From: DATJWY01 sp035500775
Lineage (GTDB): Bacteria > Pseudomonadota > Alphaproteobacteria > Acetobacterales > Acetobacteraceae
Length of the DNA stretch: 10,852 bases
NCBI GenBank assembly: GCA_035500775.1
Contig: DATJWY010000024.1
Coordinates: 1 to 10,852, forward strand
Direction of reading: 5' to 3'
Shown here: positions 5,919-10,852 of the stretch, one piece after another
Layout: each line of letters starts with the position of its first letter
Numbering within the stretch: the stretch's first letter is position 1
Notes under the pieces: generated by a model
What the model was told of the DNA's origin: nothing
What the model saw: only the letters and a program-made list of their open reading frames with translations
Databases searched by the model: none
Program-made: the position numbers and the translations under genes

Positions 5919-7139
5919 ATGCGGCTGTTTGCATTTCCCATCGCCCTGATGGTGGGCGCTCTGTCTGTCGCGCCGGCCTTGGCCGCTGCTTCTGACGCCT
6001 CCCTCCGGCCGGAGGTCGGACGGCCCCTGGAAAAGGCGAAACGCTTCTTCGACCACCATAATTACGCGGCGTCGCTGGCCCAGATCCGTATCGCCGAGAG
6101 CGTCAGGAATCTGACCCCGCGGGAGCGTCTGGTGGTCGCGGAGATGCGGGGAGCGACCGAGCAGGCCTCCAGCGACACCGCCAGCGCCGCCCGGACCTAT
6201 GAAGGAATCATCGCGTCCGGGCAGGTCACCGGCGCCGACCTGCAAAAACTGGCCGCCGCCGATGCAAGCCTGACCTATGGCTTGCGGGACTATGCCCGGA
6301 CGATCGCGGCCATTGACCATTATCACAAGGCTGGCGGCCACGACCCGGCGTTTCAGGCGCTGCTGATCCAGGCTTTGTATCAGCGGCAGGATTTCGCCGG
6401 CGCGGCCCGCCTGGAAGCGGCGCAAATCCAGCTCCAGAGCACGGCCGGACAGCAACCGACGGAAGCCCAGCTTCAGCTTCTGGCGGCGAGCCAGCAACAG
6501 GCCGGCGACACGGCTGGACTGCGCAACACCTTGCAGCTTCTTGTCCTGCACTATCCCAATGCCGGTTACTGGACGAATCTGATTCAGCGGGTGCAGGCCA
6601 GTCCAGGATTTTCAGACCGCCTGGCGCTTGATGTGTACCGCCTGCGTCGCGCCGTGGGCACCCTGACCACGACCGCCGACTATGTGGACTATGCCGAACA
6701 GGCGGTGGTCGCCGGACTCCCCGGCGAGGCGAGCGCGGTGCTGGAGGAAGGCTACGCCAGGAAGCTGCTCGGAAACGGCGCGGAGGCACCCCGCCAGGCG
6801 CGCCTGAAGACCCTGGCTGACAGCAGCGCCGCCGATAGCCGCCACAGCCTCGGCCAACTGGCTGCGCAGGCAGGCAGTGACCCCAATCAGGCGGAGATCC
6901 AAGGCGAGCGGCTCATCGCGCTGGGAGACGTGGGGCAGGGCACCGCGCTCATCGAGCGAAGCCTGCACGGCACGGGGCTCCGGCATCCGGATGAGGCGCG
7001 GCTGCATCTCGGCATCGCCTATGTGCGGGCGGGACAGACGACCAAGGGCGTGCAGGTGCTCAGGACGGTCGGCGGCATCGGGGGCACGGCGGATCTTGCC
7101 CAACTCTGGATTCTGTATGCGAGCCGCCATTCACTCTGA
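5919..7139 (+). CDS. Secreted helical-repeat (TPR-like) protein of the TonB operon
   Basis: The 406-aa product has a clear signal peptide (residues 1-22, cleavage after ALA) and is otherwise almost entirely amphipathic helix. Repeated patterns of small residues and Tyr/Leu/Ala resemble degenerate tetratricopeptide repeats, for example near 90-165 (ARTYEGII, YARTIAAIDHY, FQALLIQALYQRQDFAGAA) and near 325-400 (ERLIALGDVGQGTALIERSL, LHLGIAYVRAGQTTKGV). It is therefore likely a periplasmic scaffold. It starts three bases after the second exbD stop, so it belongs to the TonB operon. Periplasmic TPR partners of TonB systems are known (TtpC of Vibrio and Aeromonas TonB2-type systems); similarity in role is inferred from position and fold only. 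It is the last gene, followed by a convergent region. Confidence 0.8.
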   Translation: MRLFAFPIALMVGALSVAPALAAASDASLRPEVGRPLEKAKRFFDHHNYAASLAQIRIAESVRNLTPRERLVVAEMRGATEQASSDTASAARTYEGIIASGQVTGADLQKLAAADASLTYGLRDYARTIAAIDHYHKAGGHDPAFQALLIQALYQRQDFAGAARLEAAQIQLQSTAGQQPTEAQLQLLAASQQQAGDTAGLRNTLQLLVLHYPNAGYWTNLIQRVQASPGFSDRLALDVYRLRRAVGTLTTTADYVDYAEQAVVAGLPGEASAVLEEGYARKLLGNGAEAPRQARLKTLADSSAADSRHSLGQLAAQAGSDPNQAEIQGERLIALGDVGQGTALIERSLHGTGLRHPDEARLHLGIAYVRAGQTTKGVQVLRTVGGIGGTADLAQLWILYASRHSL

Positions 7140-7285
7140 AACGGTCCAAACCCCTGGGCTCCGGTTTCGCTTCGACGGTGCGTCCTGGATGACCGTCCTC
7201 TGACCCGGGCCCGGGGGCAAGCGTTCCATCGGCGTGCGCCGTCGATCGGCCACGCCGAAATTACTGCAAGGGCGGGGCGCGCACA

Positions 7286-7474
7286 TCAGCGAACCGCATC
7301 CACGCGCCCGCGATAATGGTAGCGATACGCATCGCTGCCCCCCAAGCTGGCGTACAGGCCGCGCGCCATGACGTTCTACTCAGCGAGCTGCAAATATGTG
7401 CGCTCAGCGCCAACCCGGCATCCCCATGCGAGCAATGCCCTCTTCATCGAGCGGCCGTAGCCACGGCCGCGTCG
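7286..7474 (-). pseudogene. Decayed C-terminal fragment of a GNAT acetyltransferase
   Basis: Reading the minus strand from about 7474, the frame encodes RGRGYGRS..ALLAWGCRVGAER.YLQLAE, then a TAG stop (7376-7378). It then continues in the same frame as NVMARGLYASLGGSDAYRYH and ends at TGA (7286-7288). This matches the end of GNAT N-acetyltransferases: the RGxGxGR acetyl-CoA loop, the helix with GA, the LQ(V/L) strand, N..A..LY..LGF, and the frequent YRYHYR ending. One in-frame stop splits it, and the N-terminal half is not found upstream, where a hairpin and the dioxygenase gene lie instead. It is therefore a dead remnant, not a short gene. The match is from memory of the family and no alignment was run. 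Confidence 0.75.
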
Positions 7475-7501
7475 GAGTATGCGCCAGAGCGTTCCGGTCT
7501 T

Positions 7502-7527
7502 TCCTGGTTCAGGCATGAACCAGGAAC
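7502..7527. terminator. Strong 11-bp hairpin in the convergent region
   Basis: TTCCTGGTTCA (7502-7512) and TGAACCAGGAA (7517-7527) are perfect reverse complements around a GGCA loop. It lies about 55 bases past the dioxygenase stop and could serve as a terminator for either strand, although there is no T-tract. The symmetry is certain, the role is not. Confidence 0.5.
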
Positions 7528-7545
7528 AAGCGCCTGGATGGGCTG

Positions 7546-7574
7546 GACCCAGGGAGCCAACACCCCCTGGATCC
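7546..7574 (-). terminator. Hairpin directly after the dioxygenase gene
   Basis: GGACCCAGGG (7546-7555) and CCCTGGATCC (7565-7574) form a 10-bp stem with one mismatch and a nine-base loop. The stem begins eight bases downstream of the minus-strand TGA (7582-7584). With the stronger hairpin at 7502-7527 it makes a double-hairpin end of transcript without a T-run. Confidence 0.4.
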
Positions 7575-7581
7575 ATGCCGT

Positions 7582-8529
7582 TCAGGCCGCTTCAGCGCGG
7601 GGAATGCCGTCCACCACCCGCACGCTGCGCCGCCCCTCGATGCTCACAGGCGCTTCACCCCAGATGGTCGAGCGGCGGACGATGCGCGGCTGGTCGCCGT
7701 AATCATCCACGGCGCGATGCAGCGTCGCCCGGTTATCCCACACCACGAGGTCGCCCACCGACCACCTCCAGCGAATCGTATTCTCGGGGCTCGTCGCATG
7801 ATCATGCAGCGCATCAAGGATGCGGCGCGAATCGGTGGTGCCGAAATCGACGAGCTTCTGAATGAAGTGGCCGAGGATCAAGGCGCGCGCGCCCGTCACC
7901 GGATGGACATGGACCAGCGGGTGCTCGGTCTGGAACACCTTATGGGTGAAGACGGCGCGGTGCGCGCGGCCTTCCGGCGTCTGCTGCCAGGCGCGGTGCG
8001 CGGGTGTCCGGGTGGCATAGTCGTAGAGATTCGTGTGCAGCGCCCATGCCTTATCGGCGAGATCACGCAGCGGCTCGGGCAGTTCCTCGTAGGCCGCGAC
8101 CGTGTCGCTGAACAACGTGTCGCCGCCCCGCTCCGGCAGCACATGGCCGCGCAGAAAGGTGAACTTCGCGTAGGCATCAACGAAGGTGAAATCCGCATGC
8201 CATGAGGACGCGCGACTGCCCTTGCTGCCATCGACATCCAGGATCGCCTCCGTGCCCTCCAGCGAGGGAACGGTCGGATGCGGAATGACCTTGCCGAAAC
8301 GGGCGACGAGCTTCTCCTGCGCGGCGTCGTCAAGCCCGGTCTTCGGAAAGACCACCACCTTGTGCTGGTAAACGAGCTGCGTGATCGCCTCGATCTGCGC
8401 GTCGCTCAAGGAAGCGGTGAAGTCGAGTCCCTCGATCTGCACCCCGAACTTGCCGCCAAGATAGGACAGCTTCGCCCCTGCCAGAAGCCGCGGGTCAAAG
8501 GAAGGCGTCCATTGTGCGTTGACTGTCAC
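7582..8529 (-). CDS. tauD: TauD/TfdA-family 2-oxoglutarate-dependent dioxygenase
   Basis: Fe(II)/2-oxoglutarate oxygenase (315 aa) expected to hydroxylate a sulfonate or sulfate ester next to the sulfur group, so that sulfite or sulfate is released. The metal triad is visible as His111-Ala-Asp113 (SWHADF) and His271 (ATLHRAV). Thr138 (GGDT), Arg282 and Arg286 fall at the same distances from the triad as Thr126, Arg266 and Arg270 of E. coli TauD, which bind 2-oxoglutarate and the sulfonate. The enzyme should therefore be active and prefer a sulfur oxyanion substrate. Taurine, alkanesulfonate or alkyl sulfate (AtsK-like) cannot be told apart here. The start is GTG at 8529, with AAGG about 10 bases upstream. 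It lies downstream of the flavin monooxygenase gene, with its own apparent FNR-type promoter. Confidence 0.9.
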   Translation of the reverse strand: MTVNAQWTPSFDPRLLAGAKLSYLGGKFGVQIEGLDFTASLSDAQIEAITQLVYQHKVVVFPKTGLDDAAQEKLVARFGKVIPHPTVPSLEGTEAILDVDGSKGSRASSWHADFTFVDAYAKFTFLRGHVLPERGGDTLFSDTVAAYEELPEPLRDLADKAWALHTNLYDYATRTPAHRAWQQTPEGRAHRAVFTHKVFQTEHPLVHVHPVTGARALILGHFIQKLVDFGTTDSRRILDALHDHATSPENTIRWRWSVGDLVVWDNRATLHRAVDDYGDQPRIVRRSTIWGEAPVSIEGRRSVRVVDGIPRAEAA

Positions 8530-8542
8530 GTTCCAGAACCTT

Positions 8543-8578
8543 CTGCAAAGTTGCAGCGATGCATTTCGTTAACATCGC
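8543..8578 (-). promoter_or_regulatory. Two inverted repeats in the tauD leader
   Basis: CTGCAA (8543-8548) and TTGCAG (8551-8556) form one inverted repeat, and GCGATG (8556-8561) and CATCGC (8573-8578) another with an 11-base centre. The two share one base. Both lie between the predicted transcription start (about 8578) and the GTG at 8529, next to its ribosome site. They could be mRNA hairpins or a repressor site. Confidence 0.4.
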
Positions 8579-8584
8579 CAAACA

Positions 8585-8627
8585 ATCTTAAGTGGAGAAT
8601 CGCGCTCCTCATTTGATGTGGATCAAA
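8585..8627 (-). promoter_or_regulatory. FNR/FixK-type box and class II promoter for tauD
   Basis: TTTGATGTGGATCAAA (8612-8627) is a perfect palindrome matching the full FNR/Anr/FixK consensus TTGAT-N4-ATCAA. On the minus strand a TAAGAT -10 element lies at 8590-8585. The start point this predicts (about 8578) puts the centre of the box at exactly -41.5, the standard class II activator position. The left half overlaps the T-tract of the preceding hairpin. Sequence and spacing are seen; control by an FNR/FixK-type protein is inferred. Confidence 0.65.
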
Positions 8628-8629
8628 AA

Positions 8630-8699
8630 GCTCCGGACATTAGTTTAGATTTTCTATGATTTTTCTTTTTTTGTTTTTAATCAGAAATGTGTCCGGAGC
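8630..8699 (-). terminator. Long-loop inverted repeat between the two oxygenase genes
   Basis: GCTCCGGACA (8630-8639) and TGTCCGGAGC (8690-8699) are exact reverse complements, separated by 50 very AT-rich bases. On the minus strand the repeat begins 10 bases after the stop of the monooxygenase gene and is followed directly by five T, so it can act as an intrinsic terminator with an unusually long loop. It could also be the ends of a small inserted element; no target duplication was seen. Confidence 0.5.
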
Positions 8700-8708
8700 A
8701 TTATGAAC

Positions 8709-10076
8709 TCAGGCCGAAAGCTCTTCCCGCTCACGCAAGGCATAACGATTCGGCGGGATGGGAAGGCCGAGATTGCCGCGCAGCGTCGAAGCCTCGTATT
8801 CGGTGCGGAAGAGGCCGCGCTTCTGCAGGATAGGCACGACCAGATCAGCGAAATCGACGAGCCCGCCAGGATAGGTTGGCGCGAGCAGGTTAAACCCATC
8901 CGCCGCCTCGTTCACGAACCACTCCTCAAGCTGGTCGGCGATGCTCTCCGGCGTGCCGTGGATCACCCGGTGGCCGCGCGCGCCGGCAACCCACTCATAG
9001 AGTTGGCGGATGGTCAGCTTCTCCCGCGCGGCCAGTTCGAGCAGCAGGCTATGGCGACTCTTATGATTGTTGGTATCGGGGAGATCGGTCGGCACCGGGC
9101 CGTCCGGATCATAGGCGGAAAGAGTCTCGAACGAGCCGAGGCTGGTGAGCAGGGAAAGGCCGATGCGCGGATCGATCAGGGTGCGGAGCTGCTCGATCTT
9201 GTCGCGGGCCTCCTGCTCGGTGCGGCCGATGACGGGATAGACGCCGGGCAGGATCTTGATGTGGTCCGGGTCACGCCCGAAACGGACGGCGCGCTGCTTG
9301 AGATCCCGATAGAAAGCCTGCGCATCCTCCAGAGTCTGCCAGGCGGCGAAGATCGCCTCGCCGATGCGGGCACCAAGATCGCGTCCCGCCTCCGAGGCCC
9401 CCGCCTGCACCAGCACCGGATGGCCCTGGGGCGAACGCGGCACGTCGATCGGGCCACGCACCTTATAGAACTGGCCCTTGTGGTTGAGGGTATGCACCTT
9501 CCTGGGATCGAGATAGATCCCCGCCTGCTTGTCATAGAGGAAGGTATCGTCCTCGTAGCTGTCCCACAGCCCGGTCACAACATCGACGAACTCGCCGGCG
9601 CGGCGATAGCGGTCCGCATGATCGGGATGCTGGTCGAGGCCGAAATTGAGCGCGGCCGCCGGGTTGCCCGAAGTCACCACATTCCATCCCGCGCGCCCGC
9701 CGCTGAGAAGGTCGAGCGAGGCGTATTTGCGGGCGATGTGATAGGGCTCGTTATAGGCGGTCGAGGCCGTGGCGATAAAGCCGATGTTTTTCGTCACCGC
9801 GGCAAGCGCGGAATAGAGCGTGATCGGCTCGAAAGAGCCGGCATGGGCCGTGCGGCTGAACACCTCCGGGTCCGCGTTTTGTCCCCAGAGACCGTCACTG
9901 TCGGCGGTGAAGATGGCATCGAACTTGGCCGCTTCGGCGATGGCGGCGAGCTTGCGGAAATGCTCGAAGCTGGCGGCGCCGGCGGGGAAGGTGTCCGGAT
10001 GGCGCCAGGCGGCCGCATGGTGGCCGGTGGCGTGGAGAAACACCCCTAAGCGGAGCTGACGTTTTTTCTTGGCCAT
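8709..10076 (-). CDS. FMN-dependent monooxygenase, NtaA/SnaA/DszA family
   Basis: Bacterial-luciferase-like flavin monooxygenase (455 aa, the usual family length) that uses FMNH2 from a separate reductase and O2 to oxidise its substrate. Family marks are the N-terminal strand LRLGVFLHATGHH (about 8-20), the FDAIFTADS strand (52-60), TASTAYNEPYHIARKYASLD (103-122) and SGGRAGWNVVTS (125-136). Members cleave nitrilotriacetate, EDTA or dibenzothiophene sulfone, and many sit in sulfur-starvation loci; sulfone or sulfonate cleavage is favoured here because of the TauD neighbour. No flavin reductase gene is in the window. The start is ATG at 10076, with AGGAG seven bases upstream; the adjacent GTG at 10079 is too close to that site. 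The gene is transcribed from the AT-rich region at 10140-10240 and ends in a long-loop hairpin. Confidence 0.88.
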   Translation of the reverse strand: MAKKKRQLRLGVFLHATGHHAAAWRHPDTFPAGAASFEHFRKLAAIAEAAKFDAIFTADSDGLWGQNADPEVFSRTAHAGSFEPITLYSALAAVTKNIGFIATASTAYNEPYHIARKYASLDLLSGGRAGWNVVTSGNPAAALNFGLDQHPDHADRYRRAGEFVDVVTGLWDSYEDDTFLYDKQAGIYLDPRKVHTLNHKGQFYKVRGPIDVPRSPQGHPVLVQAGASEAGRDLGARIGEAIFAAWQTLEDAQAFYRDLKQRAVRFGRDPDHIKILPGVYPVIGRTEQEARDKIEQLRTLIDPRIGLSLLTSLGSFETLSAYDPDGPVPTDLPDTNNHKSRHSLLLELAAREKLTIRQLYEWVAGARGHRVIHGTPESIADQLEEWFVNEAADGFNLLAPTYPGGLVDFADLVVPILQKRGLFRTEYEASTLRGNLGLPIPPNRYALREREELSA

Positions 10077-10153
10077 CACTGATCTCCTGTTCTCTGTCCG
10101 CGGTTACGGGCTGCTCGGCCCATCGGGCGCATCGCACGCCTCACCGTATTTAC

Positions 10154-10182
10154 AAAATAATATGGTACTTAAGCGTATTCAA
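10154..10182 (-). promoter_or_regulatory. Candidate promoter of the flavin monooxygenase gene
   Basis: On the minus strand TTGAAT (10182-10177) and TATTTT (10159-10154) are 17 bases apart, predicting a start near 10147 and a leader of about 70 bases. An overlapping TATTAT (10162-10157) is a better -10 but sits only 14 bases from the -35. Confidence 0.4.
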
Positions 10183-10193
10183 CGCCATTTCGG

Positions 10194-10223
10194 TCATATA
10201 TCATATACAACACAAATCATATA
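10194..10223 (-). repeat. Three TCATATA direct repeats upstream of the monooxygenase promoter
   Basis: TCATATA occurs at 10194-10200, 10201-10207 and 10217-10223. The last two copies extend to ATCATATAC and are 16 bases apart. They end 11 bases upstream of the candidate -35 box, a usual place for an activator to bind. The regulator is unknown. Confidence 0.5.
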
Positions 10224-10503
10224 CGTATTTTTAGGGGAAACTCACTCTTGAGTCCGGGCTTCCCTCAGGGGGAAGACTGCTCATGCCCCTAAGGTTGACG
10301 GATAAGCCGCATTTGGCGCCAGTCAGCAGTGGAATTAACCGCCGGACGGTCAGACGAGACTGAAGACACCGCCAGAAGCGGCCAGAGGCGGCCACCAAGC
10401 CGGACTCAGGCGCTGGCCCGCCGAGCCCCCGGCGCATGAAAGCACCTGAAGACGGGCCCGGCGTGTCAATCGGCTCGCAAAAGCCCCCTATCGGCGTCCA
10501 AAA
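10224..10503. other. Gene-poor stretch next to the insertion sequence
   Basis: Composition shifts from AT-rich to GC-rich near 10249. A minus-strand frame of 95 codons crosses this stretch (10231-10518) but has no recognisable domain and runs into the IS end, so I do not call it a gene. A hairpin, CTTCCC (10259-10264) with GGGAAG (10270-10275), is present. TGAGTCCGG (10249-10257) is the exact inverse of CCGGACTCA (10400-10408), which would bound a 160-bp unit. No function can be assigned. Confidence 0.45.
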
Positions 10504-10852
10504 GGGGCTCTTCCGCACTTCCGGTGCAGACTTTGCACTGCGCCATCATGCGGCGATGAGCCGGGCACGGAGAAGATCGAGGCCCGCACGACCATACATC
10601 TGTTGCTTCAGCAGCTTCAGTTTGGTGATCTGCCCCTCGGTCTGCCCGTTCGACCATGGTTCGGTGATCGCGGCTGCGACCGCGTCGCGGTCGGCGGCGA
10701 TACCGGCGGCAAAAGCCGCGAGCACACTTTCGGCCGCATCCGTGAGCCAGGTATCGAGTGCCGCCGTCTTCGTGCGCAGCATGTTCTGGAAGCCCTCGAC
10801 CAGTGCCGCCGCTACCCGCAGCGCCGGAACCGCTTCCTCCACCACGGCGACC
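10504..10852 (-). mobile_element. 3' end of an ISL3-family insertion sequence (runs off the window)
   Basis: The element is identified by its transposase. Its outer end is probably at or near 10504-10506, where a sequence beginning GGGGCTCTTCCGCACTTC starts; ISL3 elements commonly begin with GG(C/G)TCTT-like terminal repeats. The other end and the target duplication lie outside the window, so the exact boundary is a guess. A hairpin, GTGCA (10524-10528) with TGCAC (10534-10538), sits between the transposase stop and the terminus. Confidence 0.65.
10546..10852 (-). CDS. ISL3-family transposase, C-terminal part
   Basis: DDE transposase truncated by the right edge of the window: the frame is open through 10852, and 101 residues plus a TGA stop (10546-10548) are visible. 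The C-terminal pattern PWSNGQTEGQITKLKLLKQQ, followed by MYGRAGLDLLRAR, is the hallmark end of ISL3 transposases. The Glu in this motif is probably the last acid of the catalytic triad. Nothing in the visible part is broken, so the copy may be intact. It lies upstream of the monooxygenase control region, separated by about 280 bases of unassigned sequence. Confidence 0.85.
   Translation of the reverse strand, partial: VAVVEEAVPALRVAAALVEGFQNMLRTKTAALDTWLTDAAESVLAAFAAGIAADRDAVAAAITEPWSNGQTEGQITKLKLLKQQMYGRAGLDLLRARLIAA

Larger units (their letters stand above)
7140..7581. other. Convergent intergenic region
   Basis: This lies between the ends of the TPR gene (plus) and the dioxygenase gene (minus). 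It holds a perfect 12-bp palindrome CCCGGGCCCGGG (7204-7215), which may form part of the plus-strand terminator. It also holds the remnant of a GNAT acetyltransferase on the minus strand (7286-7474) and two hairpins behind the dioxygenase gene. No intact gene is supported. Confidence 0.6.

Noticed and set aside
5088..6551. 487-codon minus-strand frame opposite exbD, exbD and the TPR gene
   Set aside because: It spans three coupled plus-strand genes with recognised ExbD motifs; its own translation shows no family features.
8703..10049. 448-codon plus-strand frame opposite the flavin monooxygenase
   Set aside because: The minus-strand product has full NtaA-family motifs and a good ribosome site; the plus-strand frame is its antisense.
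10231..10518. 95-codon minus-strand frame near the IS end
   Set aside because: No domain, no clear ribosome site, and it crosses the probable IS boundary.
1..10852. CRISPR array, tRNA or rRNA genes
   Set aside because: No regularly spaced repeats and no tRNA or rRNA signature sequences were seen on either strand.

Overview
The window looks like a high-GC alphaproteobacterial chromosome, most plausibly Acetobacteraceae or a relative. This is an inference from base composition, GC-rich codon use and the short GC-rich hairpins behind the genes; no rRNA or marker gene is present to prove it. Three AT-rich islands (about 2855-3060, 8580-8705 and 10140-10240) mark the control regions.

Layout from left to right. 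Positions 1-145 hold no gene but carry a perfect 36-bp palindrome and two hairpins behind a minus-strand operon. Positions 145-2833 (minus strand) encode a substrate-binding protein and two inner-membrane permeases of a sulfonate/nitrate/taurine-type ABC importer. The three genes are joined by ATGA overlaps, and no ATPase gene is visible. A divergent control region (2834-3302) follows; it holds a candidate 49-codon leader ORF with a strong ribosome site. Positions 3303-7139 (plus strand) encode a complete TonB energising system: TonB, ExbB with a Pro/Ala-rich extension, two different ExbD proteins and a secreted helical-repeat (TPR-like) protein. The convergent region 7140-7581 contains the decayed C-terminal part of a GNAT acetyltransferase and strong hairpins. 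Positions 7582-10076 (minus strand) encode a flavin-dependent monooxygenase of the NtaA/SnaA/DszA family and a TauD-type 2-oxoglutarate dioxygenase with all expected ligands. Beyond a regulatory AT-rich stretch, the right edge is the 3' end of an ISL3-family insertion sequence.

Read together, this is probably an organosulfur scavenging locus. The TonB system would power an outer-membrane receptor encoded elsewhere, the binding protein and permeases would carry a sulfonate or sulfate ester across the inner membrane, and the two oxygenases would cleave the C-S or S-O-C bond to release inorganic sulfur. That functional link is inferred from gene families and proximity; the substrate cannot be read from the sequence.

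The most striking non-coding signal is a perfect FNR/FixK-type box (TTTGATGTGGATCAAA, 8612-8627) upstream of the dioxygenase gene. It sits at exactly -41.5 from the start point predicted by a TAAGAT -10 element, suggesting oxygen control of an oxygen-consuming enzyme.
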